A stretch of DNA of 64,000 bases from Cristatella mucedo (lineage: Eukaryota > Bryozoa > Phylactolaemata > Cristatellidae). The notes beneath the pieces are model-generated. The model was not told where the DNA came from. It did not search any database and saw nothing but the letters and a program-made list of their open reading frames with translations. The translations under genes were made by a program, and so were the position numbers. This document shows, piece by piece, positions 34,590 through 46,565 of this stretch (position 1 is the stretch's first letter; each line of letters starts with the position of its first letter). The stretch covers positions 62,001 through 126,000 of the forward strand of contig WPIO01000185.1 in assembly GCA_009760855.2 (NCBI GenBank), given 5' to 3'.

Positions 34590-34712
34590 AACCAAAAGTC
34601 ACTTTGGCATTGAGCACTCGACTTAAAACTCTCCTATTTAACTTGGTCTTTCACTTAGTCTTTGTGGCTTTGTGGAGTTACAGTCGGCGAAACAGTACAT
34701 TCATTATATTAA
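34590..34712 (+). mobile_element. LINE-2 3' terminus, diverged
   Basis: GACTTAAAACTCTCCTATTT, CTTAGTCTTTGTGGCTTTGT, GGAGTTACAGTCGGCGAAAC, AGTACATTCATTA. Confidence 0.75.
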
Positions 34713-35199
34713 ATAACATAACCTCTGTCTGTGCACTTTAAAAATTTTGAAAAGGACACAAATTAAATCCAGAGATATCACTTGTCACTCGAAAGTTTGG
34801 TAATCGGCAGTGAGCAAGAGTGCAAGAAGGATGGCTAAGAAAAATAGATCACGGGAACTGCAACAACAGCTGGTGCTGTGGGAACTTCGTCATTGCACTT
34901 TGTCAAATCAAAACATTAGTGGTCAAGTTCGTTTCTGGTAAAAATTGCCTCAATGCTCGTTTGCCAAATGGATCAATCTAGATGCACATTGCCTCCATTG
35001 ATTTCTGTTTTTTAATTACATTTCTTCCTTCATAACTGACATCATTACTGCCATAGCAACATGTAATTGGCAGCTCAAATCATTTGATCGAAGTTTGACA
35101 TAAGCTGTCCGGCATGGAAGGTTTGCTCACTTTCAAGTATCTACAAAAGCCAGGATGTAATTACATGTTTTTTTAGCTTATATAACAGCATCATAGATA
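34713..35199. other. no recognisable gene
   Basis: The string beginning at 34830 could encode MAKKNRSRELQQQLVLWELR, faintly like a Tc1 transposase start, but nothing downstream supports it. Confidence 0.35.
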
Positions 35200-35217
35200 T
35201 ATTGAAAAAAGAGGCTT

Positions 35218-35330
35218 AACGGCTCTCAACCCTGATTGCAGTGTGCAATAAAGGATGGCCTGCAGAATGACTCGAACCCACGACCTAGGTGGTGCAGGGT
35301 GAGCACCTAACCAATGAGAAACGTACGTCA
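35218..35330 (-). mobile_element. SINE-1, partial copy
   Basis: Minus strand: ATTGGTTAGGTGCTCACCCT (A-box side), CTAGGTCGTGGGTTCGAGTC (B box), then CCTTTATTGCACACTGCAAT and the GGTTGAGAGCCGTTAAGCC body remnant. Confidence 0.7.
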
Positions 35331-35584
35331 GTACAGGAAAGATTTCTTCAGCTGGGTACTCAGTCATGGTGATTCGGCAAATTTCAAAATCATGACAGCC
35401 TCTGTTATCACTAGTGCTAAGATCTCCAGCGTCCTCTGGCTTCTGTACAAGGGGATCTGTTGTTATGACTGTCCAGTAGTAGCTCCTGAAATAAAGTCCT
35501 TTGCCGCAAATACAGCACATGCAATGGTTGCTAATCTTTGCAGGTGTCCAACCAATTTGGAAGCCACCGACTCAAAGCTAATGA

Positions 35585-35639
35585 GCCGTAAGTGCCATGC
35601 AATGCAATGTATCTCCAGTTGTAACTCCACCAAAACGTG
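35585..35639 (-). mobile_element. LINE-2 3' terminus remnant
   Basis: Minus strand: TTTTGGTGGAGTTACAACTG, GAGATACATTGCATTGCATT. It abuts the SINE-1 at 35640, which may have inserted next to it. Confidence 0.6.
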
Positions 35640-35800
35640 AGCCGTGATGGCACACTAGGTAAGGCTTTCATGACCTCGGTCCCGAAGTCGTGGGTTCGAT
35701 TCCTGCGGTTGGTGATTCTTTATCGCCACTGCAAGCGGTGGTGATAGCCGTAAAGGCTTTTCTGTCGCTATACAAAACGAGGCTGTTTAATCAGCTAGGA
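35640..35800 (+). mobile_element. SINE-1, best-preserved plus-strand copy
   Basis: GAGCCGTGATGGCACACTAG, GTAAGGC, CGGTCCCGAAGTCGTGGGTT, CGATTCCTGCGG (B box at 35691-35701), then CACTGCAAGCGGTGGTGATA, GCCGTAAAGGCTTTTCTGTC, GCTATACAAAACGAGGCTGT, TTAATCAGCT and a (TTTA)n tail. Confidence 0.93.
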
Positions 35801-36430
35801 TTTATTTATTTATTTAAAACCGCAAGGACTAAGTGAGTGTCACGAAAGGAGAGTTTCTTACAGCCTCCTCAAAGCTTGTGGCTTTTCAGTGCACATACGA
35901 TAGCCAATAGACTTCATTTCACGAAACAAAGAGAAATTAACAAGCATATCAGAGCCAGGAGGGCCGTCAAGGAAGTGAGTATCGTTGAATTAAAGAAACT
36001 TAAGGAAAAGCTGAAAAGGATGCACCACAGTCGGCAGCATAAGAGTAGATGTTATTGCTTAACTATTGTGGGAGTGAGTTCCACATTCTAGAACCTGCAG
36101 AGCACAAGCTTTTGTCACCAACAGTCCATGAGCATAGCATTTGGCACAGCTAATTATTTGTCCAAAGAAGACCTGAGGGCACGACGAAGCTGAAAAAGTA
36201 CAGCAGTTCAGCTAGGTTTGAAGGGGCCAAGCCGTGGTAGAGACCTCGTGAGTAGAGTAAGAACTTTTCTCTCTATATCCTTTGATCAACGGCAACCATC
36301 GAAGCTCCTTCAGCAAAGGAGCCACGCGTGTGGCTGAACCTCTGAGAGACTTGTTGACTAAACTTGCAGCAACTAGAAATTGCAAGCTGGAGAGGCTTGA
36401 TGCCTTTTTTCTATATATAATTAATATAAA
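35801..36430. other. (TTTA)n then no recognised gene
   Basis: TTTATTTATTTATTTA closes the SINE. The strand-ambiguous stretch 36150-36420 has an ACCACGGCTTGGCCCCTTCA complement near 36220 that resembles the RT segment HGLAPSYLAELL of LINE-2 on the minus strand (followed by CTAGCTGAACTGCTGTACT), so a decayed LINE-2 RT C-terminus of about 36170-36400 is likely: CTCCTTTGCTGAAGGAGCTTCGATGG on the minus strand corresponds to PLLKELRWLP. Confidence 0.5.
36170..36405 (-). mobile_element. LINE-2 RT C-terminal fragment
   Basis: The minus strand at 36285-36330 reads APLLKELRWLPLIKGYREK, matching SPLLKELGWLPVEQRIQSKV in the 41409 copy, and further on TTCAAACCTAGCTGAACTGC matches YLAELL. Upstream, CTTGCAATTTCTAGTTGCTG, CAAGTTTAGTCAACAAGTC covers the MNIAARLV region with indels. 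The copy is broken and lacks the 3' UTR. Confidence 0.72.
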
Positions 36431-36568
36431 TATATCATTTGTATAGCGCCCCAAGAGAACTAAATCTCTATTCAGGCACTTTACATATGCCTCAGGGCTC
36501 GAGCCCACGACCTAAGCCAGACCTTAGTCGAGACGAGCACCTTAACCGCTGGACCAACCCAGCTCGGC
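36431..36568 (-). mobile_element. SINE-2, well-preserved copy
   Basis: Minus strand: GCCGAGCTGGGTTGGTCCAG, CGGTTAAGGTGCTCG, GGTCGTGGGCTCGAGCCC, GCCTGAATAGAGATTTAGTT, CTCTTGGGGCGCTATACAAA, TGATATATTTATATTAATTA. The tail is an AT-rich imperfect repeat. Confidence 0.93.
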
Positions 36569-36572
36569 AGCC

Positions 36573-37610
36573 AAACTAAGTTGATGTAGTCCAGCCAAGA
36601 CAAGTCCAGCCAAGAACAAGGCAGCTAAAGCTGAATGCATGCAGGTATGTCGACAGTAGCAGAGCAGAGCAGCAATCAAGAATGCCTATAAATTCATCCC
36701 AACTCCATGTCCTGATGTGAAGAGCTGTAAATTCCAACTACGAAGAGCTCCACATCCATCCAGGATGAGCCATAGCGTGCGACTATTAAGCCATAACTCT
36801 GTATTTTTTGACATATCCAGTTCCTAATTATTATCATTCACAAAGCTCTGAAAATGTCTAGCGCTGTCATCATCTGACCAATTTAGCATGCTATTACCTT
36901 TCAATTTAGCAGTGCAGAGTTGATTACTCTAAAGGGGATGCTATTTATTTTTGCACTAATGCCCACCCCAGCCACGGTGAGGAGTACTTACTACAGTGCA
37001 TGCTCTGCTTGGTTGCTAGGCGAGCAGTTGTAATGACTACCACCACATGCTTCCAGCTGCCTGCTGCCCGGCCGGAGCAGACAGCAGCCGCTTCCTCGGC
37101 TCCTGCTCCCGACCAGCGTACAGGCAAGAGCACTTCCGACCAAGAGTGTCTCAGAAGAAAGGTTGATATCAGCACTGAGTGGACTCTGCCGTGCTTAGTA
37201 GGGACCTAGCCCTGAATCACAGCACAGCACATGCTCTCAAGTCAGGTGAGAGCTTGAACTGGGCTGGCTGTAATTACCTGGTGATTGGTGGGCCAAATGC
37301 AGCCGTAGACCGAGTGTGGTGAGCAAACTTTGGGAAAATACAGGCAGTGGTCTCCGAAGGACTTCAAATTGAAGAGCCTCAATCGGTTGGTCTGCCGTCG
37401 ATTGTCTGGCCTTGCAAGATTGTGGTCAGTAAAATGATTGCTGGTCTCAAGGCAGCCACAAGCCAGCTCGGCGCCACAAATCGTCCTTCGAGTTCTGCTA
37501 AGTTTGAAAGCCGTTGCGTCAGAGTACAAGTCTCCTCCGCCAGAAGGGGAATATTGCACAGTGTGCCCAGAGTAGCCAACAAGCTCCCTACGGACCTGCT
37601 GCCTGCTGCT
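36573..37610. other. no recognisable gene
   Basis: The frames at 37242-37736 (minus, 164 codons) and 37347-37826 (plus, 159 codons) overlap antisense and partly derive from the CTG-rich decamer repeat. No domain seen in either. Confidence 0.4.
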
Positions 37611-37650
37611 GTTGCCTTCTGTTGCCTGCTGTTGCCTGCTGTTGCCTGCT
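37611..37650. repeat. 10-base tandem repeat (GTTGCCTGCT)4
   Basis: Three exact copies preceded by one with a single change (GTTGCCTTCT). Confidence 0.92.
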
Positions 37651-37962
37651 GCTGGTACAAGTGTAGCTTGCCATGCGCCCCTTTCAGAGGTTGTCATCAG
37701 GTGCCCCAGCATGTACATTCTGGGTTGCTGCTCCAAACGATGTCAGAGCTCCTCAGGAGATGCCTGCTGTTTTCACTCGGAAATCAATGGAACAACCGTG
37801 GCATGTTCTTAGAGACTGCTGTGTAATATTTGCTGTTAAGATTGTTGCGGTTTGTTGTCAGAAGGCTCCATATCAGAAAACTGGCTGTTCGAAAGTCAAA
37901 TCTTCAAGAAAACGAACGCTAACTGCCGGCTAGTTTGTTGCTCTAGTAGCTTGACCAATGGC

Positions 37963-37967
<5 letters not shown>

Positions 37968-38030
<63 letters not shown>
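37968..38030. repeat. (GA)n microsatellite
   Basis: About 62 bases of GAGA. Confidence 0.97.
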
Positions 38031-38033
<3 letters not shown>

Positions 38034-38920
38034 CTGTGCTACACTTCAGGCAGCAGCTGTGGAACAGGGGGACACGAGCATAGCACAGAGAGTGTGCACG
38101 AGGGGAACAAAGTAATGCTGCTGAAATTGATCGTGACTTGATTGATCGCTGCAGAGGGGTGGTAATGTCGGTTGTGTTGTAGCTCCTATCGCTCGCAGAC
38201 CAAGCGCTTTATATGTAAGGTTGCATGCGACGCCAGAGGTCCAGGTTGTAAGAAACGCTTGTTTCCTTGTCGACTGAAGCTCGAGGAGTTGCAAAGTTGA
38301 CTTGCAGCAAGACAGCGTGCACGAGCAACTCTGCACATGGGCAGATATATGCTGCTACTGCATCTGCGAGATCTATTTGCAGACTATGCAGGCCGGCGGC
38401 AGCTTGCTCTCAGCCATGGGTCAGCCACCATACGACTTGGCCACCAAGGTCTAGGCAGCACGTTGGCTCCTACATTTCAAGATCTGCATAAAGAGAGAGC
38501 TGCTGGCGCCACATGGCCGCAAAGCATGGCCATATTACATGGTAGGCAGATACTGAGAAAGTGTCTGCTTTGAGGCTTGGTCACATGGCAGAGAAGACGT
38601 GCACGCGGCGCTGCATGCCAGAAAAAGCTGCACAGAAGCAATGTGCACAGACATTCATCTGCTTCTGTTTCAGGTACGTTATTTCGAGGCCCCTGTGATC
38701 TCATGCGGGACTCAGAGCACGAACTTGGATGCTGCTGGCTGATGCTTTCTCAGAACAAATCGTTCATCCTGAGACTCGGAGCTGAGCACAGTGTGAGCAC
38801 TGGCATACCTGTGCGGCCCGCAGCCCAAAGAATTGGCAAAGCTCCCTATAAACATCGCTTTGCAGGCAGACAGCATGTGGCACCAGGTATTGGCAGCCAT
38901 TCGGACATGGGCACGGTGTG
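38031..38920. other. no recognisable gene
   Basis: The frame 38577-38993 runs into the TG array and lacks a domain; others overlap antisense. Confidence 0.4.
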
Positions 38921-39118
38921 TGTCAATGTGTGCGTGTTTGTGTGTGTGTGTGTGTGTGTGAGTGTATGTGTGCGTGTGAGTGTGTGCGTGTGAGTGTGTG
39001 CGTGTGAGTGTGTGCGTGTGAGTGTGGGTGAGTGTGTTCGTGTGTATGTCTGTGCGTGTGTGTGTGTGTGTTTGTGTGTATGCGCACATGCATGTGTGTG
39101 TGTGTGTGCGTCTGTGTG
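38921..39118. repeat. (TG)n with a GTGTGCGTGTGAGT minisatellite
   Basis: TGTGCGTGTGAG units of 14 bases repeat about four times at 38968-39025 inside a TG-rich block. Confidence 0.93.
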
Positions 39119-39244
39119 GGGATCAGGCAAGGTAAAATGTTGTTCCCTCTATGCACTTGCCTACCGCTGCTGCACTCTGTTGTGTGCACTTTGAGCTCGA
39201 TTGCGCAAAGCGCACATGTTGGCGGCCTGGCAATGTGGTATCAG

Positions 39245-39340
39245 CTATAGTATAATAAATAATAATGATCATAATGATAGGCATTTGCAGAAAAGCAACT
39301 TGCTAGAACTAAATCTCTATTCAGGCACTCTTCAACTTGC
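39245..39340 (-). mobile_element. SINE-2/LINE-1-type tail remnant
   Basis: ATAATAAATAATAATGATCA (tail complement) and GAACTAAATCTCTATTCAGG, CACT (the SINE-2 form of the hairpin). It directly precedes a LINE-1 in the opposite orientation. Confidence 0.55.
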
Positions 39341-39359
39341 TGGAAGAAAAGCAGGAAAG

Positions 39360-39953
39360 AGAAGCGACATGTCTCCACTTCTCGCCGACCTGCACTGGCT
39401 ACCAGTCAACCAACGGATTGACTTCAAGATTTTGTTGCTCACTTTTAGGTCCCTTCATTCTATGGCTCCAGCCTATCTCTCAGATATACTACCCCATCAG
39501 GCCAAGCATCGTACCACCCACTTTTCGGAATCCAACAGTCTACGAATACCTCGTACAAACCTTAAATCCTTTGAAGACTGTGCTTTTAGTTCGTATGCTC
39601 CCAAAGCCTGGAAATCCCTCCCGACCTGCGTCAGAACATCCCCTGACCTGACCACATTTAAAAGGAACTTAAAAACATACCTATTTAGGACAGCATTTAG
39701 TGGGTCCCTGTGATTCGTCCTCATTCATGTGCTTATGCGTGTTGACACTGTGCATGCTGCCACTAACCACATTTGAATGCTGACCCTGTGCATGTCACCC
39801 CTAACCATATTATTCATTTTGTTTGTTTTTCAAGCATGATTTTACTTACCATTCAATTGCATTTCACTTTGCAGCAAATGTAAAGCGCCTAGAAAGATTG
39901 AGTTCTCTGAGGGCACTTTATCAAGTGCATTATTATTATTATTATTTTTATTA
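39360..39953 (+). mobile_element. LINE-1, well-preserved 3' copy with in-frame RT C-terminus
   Basis: From 39363 the frame reads MSPLLADLHWLPVNQRIDFK, SMAPAYLSDILPHQAKHRTT, NLKSFEDCAFSSYAPKAWKS and FKRNLKTYLFRTAFSGSL, stopping at 39713. This is the best evidence for the natural C-terminus of the LINE-1 ORF2 protein. A 240-base 3' UTR, the hairpin (AAAGCGCCTAGAAAGATTGA; one AGA lost) and (ATT)5 follow. The fused N-terminal residues of the open frame (39201-39362) belong to other sequence. Confidence 0.92.
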
Positions 39954-41050
39954 AGCGACAAGAGTTAATGACAAGCATGGGATCATGCTTTAGCAAGCAT
40001 GCAAGTGCACACAGGTATAACGCCCTTAGATCAACATAGAAAAGCCGACTAGAGGACACTTGGGGCCACGCCCCCTGTTAGGACCCCTGGTTACTAGCGT
40101 CCACAGTTACTGGTGTGCTGCAGCAGCTTCTGCACTCATGCACTTAGGCCGCAAGCACAGCCTTCGTAATGGTGACAGTCCTCGCCAAGAGGCAGCAAAT
40201 ACAGGTGAAGCGTCGCGCCTTGGAGCACTCTTAGCAACTTGCACGCGAAGCAGCAATGCACCTGCAGGATGGCGATTGCAGTGAAATACGGCAGCACCAG
40301 TTCCTATATCTTGAGATAACAAGACCAAATGCATAAGCCAGTGATGTATATTCGACAGCAACAGAGAGTTACGTGTGTCCAGCTGCAGCCATGAGGCACA
40401 GCAATTCTCTCACGGTGCTCAGACCACCATTGAACCGCGCATTGACATGAGCAAATCCTCAAGAGCAGTAACTCGCACCTCAAGAGCAGTTAAGCTGAAT
40501 GCCTCCAGCTTAACTGACTTACATGACTTAAGCTAGTATGGACCACATGACCATCGATTATGACATGATCTGCTCTTAGTCGTGAGAATTCAGGAACCGC
40601 AAATTATATTTGTTGCAGACGTCCAGTGGCTGATATAGTGCACAGCCGTTTGAGCAATGAGTCATGTACAGGTAAGAAGGCGAAGGCTACAGCAACCAAA
40701 GAGACAAGTTTGCTGAGGTGCAGGAAAAGCTGAGAGGAACAGCTGCGTCTCTGCATAATTTGCATTCGATTAAAAGTCGTGGCAGGTGGTGGCAGAAGCC
40801 AAAAGGAAGCTCTAGACTTTTGTTGTATTAGAGCTAGCAGTGGTGCGGCAAGGGGGCAGAGGGCATCCCTCCCCCCATTACAACTGGGCTGCGACCCGGC
40901 TTCCCCCTTTTCCTACACCTACCGAATCTTGTCAGCCTTACACTCGATCAAGAGCATCCTTCGAGTTGTTGTGGAAGAAACACTGTGAATTTGGCACCAT
41001 GATTTTTTCATTTATTTTGTGTAGCCATGTCTATATGAAAATCTTACCCC
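39954..41050. other. no recognisable gene
   Basis: Frames at 40060-40284 (plus) and 40107-40361 (minus) overlap. Repeated AGAGCAGTAACTCGCACCTC, AAGAGCAGTTAAGCTG near 40460-40495 is a short direct repeat. Nothing else seen. Confidence 0.4.
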
Positions 41051-41054
41051 ACCA

Positions 41055-41055
41055 C

Positions 41056-41107
<52 letters not shown>
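41055..41107. repeat. (TA)n microsatellite at the tail of a SINE-2
   Basis: It joins the SINE-2 tail complement directly. Confidence 0.95.
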
Positions 41108-41111
<4 letters not shown>

Positions 41112-41232
41112 GTATAGCAACCTAAGAGAACTTAATATCTAATCAGGCGTTTCACAAATAAGGCATGGGTCGAGCTCACGACCTCCCTGGTCAAAGGTGA
41201 GCACCTTACCCCTGGGCCAAACCAGAGTGGCA
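41108..41232 (-). mobile_element. SINE-2, diverged copy with (TA)n tail
   Basis: Plus strand: TTTGGTATAGCAACCTAAGA, GAACTTAATATCTAATCAGG, GGGTCGAGCTCACGACCTCC (B box) and GAGCACCTTACCCCTGGGCC (A box). Confidence 0.85.
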
Positions 41233-41304
41233 CGCCCAGAATTCTCAAGAGAGTTCAATTTATTGTGAGGAACAGCCGAGATAAGGACTAAGAAAATATA
41301 ATAT

Positions 41305-41408
41305 AATTCATTTGCTAAGCTCCCCAAGAGAACTTAGTCTCTATTCCGGGGCTTCACATATGCCTCGAGGCTCGAGCCAGCGACCTCAGCCAGACCTTTG
41401 TCAGGCTT
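41305..41408 (-). mobile_element. SINE-2, tail-side half (interrupted)
   Basis: ATTCATTTGCTAAGCTCCCC, AAGAGAACTTAGTCTCTATT, GAGGCTCGAGCCAGCGACCT, CAGCCAGACCTTTGTCAGG. The expected A-box half is missing here and is found at 42510-42541. Confidence 0.88.
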
Positions 41409-42509
<1,101 letters not shown>

Positions 42510-42515
<6 letters not shown>

Positions 42516-42541
42516 CTGCTGAACCAAACCAGCTCGGCAAG
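42510..42541 (-). mobile_element. SINE-2, head-side half (interrupted)
   Basis: ACTAACTGCTGAACCAAACC, AGCTCGGCAA corresponds to the complement of the SINE-2 start (GCCGAGCTGGTTTGGTCCAG, CGGTTAAGGT). Together with 41305-41408 it makes one complete element. Confidence 0.85.
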
Positions 42542-42639
42542 AAGACGAGGTGCTGGTGGTGTGTGTTGGTGTGGGAGAGTGTGCTGAAGACTGAAGAGGC
42601 CGGGTAGGCTGCACAAGCAGATTAAGTGATGTAGAAGCC

Positions 42640-42844
42640 AGAGAGACAGAGAGAGAGAGAGACAGACAGACAGAGAGACAGACAGACAAAGAGGCAGACA
42701 GAGAGAGAGACAGAGAGGCAGAGAGACAGAGAGAAAGAGAGAGAGAGAGAGGGAGAGAGACAGACAGACAGACAGACAGAGACAGAGGGAGAGAGAGAGA
42801 AAGAGAGAGACAGAGAGAGAGAGGGAGAGAGGGAGGGTGGGAGG

Positions 42845-42918
<74 letters not shown>

Positions 42919-43120
42919 GGAAGGGAGAGAGAGACAGAGAGAGAGAAAGAGAGAGGGAGACAGACAGAAAGAGAGAGACAGACAGAAACAGAGAGAGAGA
43001 GAGAGAGAGAGGAAAAGAGAGAGAGAGGGGGAGGGAGGGAGAGAGACAAAGAGAAGGACACCGAGAGAGATAGAGACAGAGAGAGACAGCGATAGAGAGA
43101 TAGAGACAGAGAGAGACAGC

Positions 43121-43213
<93 letters not shown>

Positions 43214-43275
43214 CAGGAAGAAAGGGGGCGAGAGAGGGAGGTAGGGAGGGAGGAAAGGAGAGATAGAGAGAGAGG
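42640..43275. repeat. (GA)n/(GACA)n purine array
   Basis: About 635 bases. It includes a perfect duplication of GATAGAGACAGAGAGAGACA, GCGATAGAGA (43067-43130) and two long pure GA runs (42850-42913, 43131-43211). Confidence 0.96.
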
Positions 43276-44190
43276 CAGATCTGAATGCTGATTCGATGCT
43301 TTACAAGGAGCCACCGAAGCTAAGATCGAAGTGGTGCAACGTGTGCAGCCACATGCTGATGTGAGCGACCAGTCAAGTAGCAGAGTTTTGCAACACTTGC
43401 AGCCGGTCGAGGGCAGCTGAGAGTCCTGAATGGAGCGAATTGCAGCTATCGAGACAATATACCACAAACCCATGCACTAGTTTGGCTGTCGGGCTCATGT
43501 ATTGGGAAGCCCCTAATTTTTGCAATGCACGTCCCCTGGAGGAAGGCTGACGTAAAAGTGGAAGCAGGTGGCTTAGCGAACGACAATTCTTTTTGGAACA
43601 GTGCACTCAGATTACAGTCAGCCGTCACAGTAGTGAAGCTAGAGGAACTAATCTTCAGAACGATGCCTGCTAACTTGAGGATGACATTGGGCTTGCCGAC
43701 AACTAATAGATCAGTCTTATCAACTTTAAACTCCAGGCAGTTAGTGGCCATTTAAAAGCAAATGCCGTCGATGTTGTCTGCAAGGAAAATAATGGATGTG
43801 GATTCAAGCTTAGAAGGATCAAAGAATATATGGAGCTGAGTGGTAGCGTTTAGCAATGAAAACCGAGATTGTGCTTGTTGAAACGTGGGTCAGAGGTCAC
43901 AGTATTGCCAGCGTGCCCTAGGACTGAAGCTCGAGGTATCACATACTTTAGGTCCTCCCGGCATGACCGAGAGCCATTGGCATCTATGCCCTAGCATTGC
44001 CTGTTGTGGTAGGTTCTAGCTTAGTTTAGCATGGTACCAGTGATGTGTACACGTGTGTAGTGTAGTAGCATTCCAGAAGCATCTGATGGTCGACTGTGTC
44101 AAATGCTGATGAAAGACCTGAGAGAGCTAGCAGAGAGACCCTGCCCTGATCTGTTTATAATGAAAGAGTTCAATTGCTAGGTCATATGAC
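43276..44190 (-). mobile_element. LINE-1-related RT copy, old
   Basis: The minus strand follows the LINE-1 RT order: 44155-44050 corresponds to VSLLALSGLSSAFDTVDHQML (motif A, CTCTCAGGTCTTTCATCAGC, ATTTGACACAGTCGACC), 43970-43930 to the motif B region, 43751 onward to FKVDKTDLLVVGKPNVILKL and 43606-43373 to KLVHGFVVYCLDSCNSLHSG, LSAALDRLQVLQNSA. Numerous frameshifts. It ends at the purine array, which may have destroyed the 3' part. Confidence 0.85.
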
Positions 44191-44359
44191 AAAAATCAGA
44201 ATGCTCAGGGGAGAAACATACCTCTTTCTTGATCTTCGAAGTGAAATCACTCAGGACTTTGCTGACTTCATATTTGTTTCAGCCGAGATTCTGCATAGTT
44301 TCGCCTGATCAGCTGCTACACTGTACCAAAGATAAAAACAGTAGGTATAATGTTCCTAA

Positions 44360-44578
44360 GTCTTTTACATAGCAACGAGAGATGGTTTTGAATTGTACCG
44401 CCAGCTCTTCTGACTCTCGCCATTCAGCTATGTCACTAGCCCAGTTAAATCCATTGGTGCTTATCTTCAGTTCGTTTTTATTCCCAAAGCATGATATTCA
44501 ATACCGACAGACATCACAACATCCCCTGACTAGACGTTTAAAAGAAGCTAAATCACCTGTTCCTCAAAGCATCGGCTA
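44360..44578 (+). mobile_element. LINE-1 C-terminal coding fragment
   Basis: TTTATTCCCAAAGCATGATA and ACATCACAACATCCCCTGAC, TAGACGTTTAAAAGAAGCTA align with the SYAPKAWNSLP and TSPDLTTFKR segments. No tail: SINE-2 begins directly after, at 44580. Confidence 0.68.
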
Positions 44579-44579
44579 A

Positions 44580-44714
44580 GCTGGTTTGGTCCAGTGGTTA
44601 AGGTGCTCGCCACGGCCAAGGTCTGGCTGAGGTCGTGGGCTCGAGCCCCGATGAGTATGCGAAGCGCCTGAATAGAGATCAAATTCTCTTGGGGTGCTAT
44701 ACAAATGAATTTTA
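44580..44714 (+). mobile_element. SINE-2, well-preserved plus-strand copy
   Basis: GCTGGTTTGGTCCAGTGGTT, AAGGTGCTCG (A box), GAGGTCGTGGGCTCGAGCCC (B box near 44636-44648), GCGAAGCGCCTGAATAGAGA, TCAAATTCTCTTGGGGTGCT, ATACAAATGAATTTTATT. Confidence 0.93.
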
Positions 44715-44810
44715 TTCGACTGATATTTGTTTGTCAATGCGAAATTTCTGTGTGTTTATCCGGACTCACACTGAGCAAGTTATGAATAAACCAATTGTTG
44801 TCTTCCTACC

Positions 44811-44898
44811 TAGCATATTTGAAGTGCCTAGAACGACATTTAGTTCTCTTAGGACACTGCAAATGTCATTCTTGTTGTTATTATCATTATTATTATCC
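44811..44898 (+). mobile_element. LINE-1-type 3' tail, diverged solo copy
   Basis: GAAGTGCCTAGAACGACATT, TAGTTCTCTTAGGACACTGC, AAATGTCATT and an (ATT)-rich tail. Confidence 0.75.
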
Positions 44899-46192
44899 TT
44901 CTGTTGCCTGCCATGACAGCGATTCCCACCAGCTCCCTGCACTTCACTGTTCTTTGTCTGCCTGACCGTCTAGCTGGCGGACTAACGAATATCTGCCGGC
45001 AAGAGATGGCTAAACTATATCCAGGAACTATGCAGCTTGCTGCAGGAGAAGCAGTATCCGAGAGCTAATGAAAGCAATGCTCAGTGCTTAAGCAAGCATG
45101 CAAAGAGTGCCGTTCACCGACAGAGCCGTGGGCTTTTGATGATGCAGGGTGGTGTTAATAACGACAGCTGTCAAGCACCCAGACACACAATGTAGGTGCA
45201 ACAACAGGCGGTGCAGCCTTGTCGGCAAGGCCTGATCCTGCTCCTGATCCTTGGCTCGTCAGCCTCGAGACAGACAAGTCAGGTAAGCCTAAACAGCTTG
45301 CACAGATTGATTGCAGCCACACAGTCGAACAGAATAGGGTGCTAGTCACCCATTACTTCTGCAGAGCTGCAGGCTCGGCAGGCTTCGAAGATTGATTCGG
45401 TCGGTTAGCAGTGGCGACATTGTACATTCAACCTGTTTGCTAACTAATCGAGCCGTTCGTAGCTTTAGTGGCATTTTGTCTAATGGCAACAGCTTCCTGT
45501 CCTGCAGCAATCTGCTGTAGATAGGTCCACAAGGAACCGACCTGGTGAGCTCTCAAAGAAAGCATACAACATATACGCCAACTCGCTCGGTAGCCATTCA
45601 TCTGAATGAGTCCTTTTTCTTGTCGGGGCCAAAGAGGAGCAGGCAAGGTGGCTCTTTGCAGTGGGTGATTGGGAGGGGGGGGCCCTCGGTAAGTCAGCCA
45701 ACGTCGTTTGGCTGGCTGAGGAAAGGTCGACAGTTCCATGCAGGCATCGGGAATATCCAGCAATCTGGTCCAGCTAGCTGAGCCAACCTCAGCCGGACAT
45801 CGCTCGTTCCAGTTGGAAGCACTTATTGTTGGCAGCATTCACTCTCACGCTCTGCTTTTGGTCATCAATACAGCTTTGCCCTCACAGAGACTCGTAGCCA
45901 GCTCATAGCTTTCAGAACATCCTGGTTATGCCCGAACGTCTGCCAACTGTGTTGAATAACTGGACTAAATCCCTACTAAATCTCGGTTCAGTCCTAGTTC
46001 TGAATGATGTCTGGCGCAGCTGCTCTTTGAAGCTGTCCATTTGTCAGCACTCAGCAGGCTGCTCTGTCATCAGGGAGTCACCACCCGTGCCGGCTACTGC
46101 CACCCATTGCCGGTGCCACAGGTGCAAGAGACACTGCTGCTGCCCACGCGCTGCCACAGAGCCACAGAAAAAACAAGAAAAAAGAGCACCCC
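44899..46192. other. no recognisable gene
   Basis: Minus frame 45440-45838 (132 codons) and plus frame 45928-46419 (163 codons, running into the CT array) lack domains. Composition is ordinary. Confidence 0.4.
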
Positions 46193-46195
46193 CTC

Positions 46196-46277
<82 letters not shown>
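46193..46277. repeat. (CT)n microsatellite
   Basis: About 85 bases, interrupted once by CCCT. Confidence 0.97.
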
Positions 46278-46280
<3 letters not shown>

Positions 46281-46496
46281 GCATCTTCTTTGCTATGGAG
46301 TCTGTGCCAGCCAGGCACTGTTGCCGAGTTTCTGTTCGGCGAAATCAGACAACAGCACGACAGTGAGATGGGGCACGTACTCCAAGTTTCATCAGATACC
46401 CTCCGGGCCTGCAGAATGAAAGTTTGTCGTCACACAGAAGGCTCGGCAGAGCCCACTCGGCGACCGGTGGGCCATGGCGGCTGAAATAAAGTGAAG

Positions 46497-46565
46497 ACTA
46501 GCTGACTTAATAGTCTCATTTGTATAGTGACAATAGTGACAGCAGAACCCTGATGGCTCTCACCC
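46497..46565 (-). mobile_element. SINE-1 body fragment
   Basis: AGCTGACTTAATAGTCTCAT, TTGTATAGTGACAATAGTGA, CAGCAGAACCCTGATGGCTC: the complement of the body end. The tRNA head is absent. Confidence 0.65.

Noticed and set aside
34830-34900. N-terminus of a Tc1 transposase
   Set aside because: About 20 suggestive residues only, no continuing frame or helix-turn-helix motif.
35640-35715. tRNA gene with GGTTCGATTCC arm
   Set aside because: Part of SINE-1, repeated with the same body downstream in several places.
37242-37826. Two overlapping ~160-codon frames on opposite strands
   Set aside because: At most one could be real; neither has a domain, and both cross a decamer tandem repeat.
44580-44655. 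tRNA gene (A and B boxes present)
   Set aside because: The head is followed by a LINE-like tail and recurs many times in the window; no closing acceptor stem is evident. It is a SINE.
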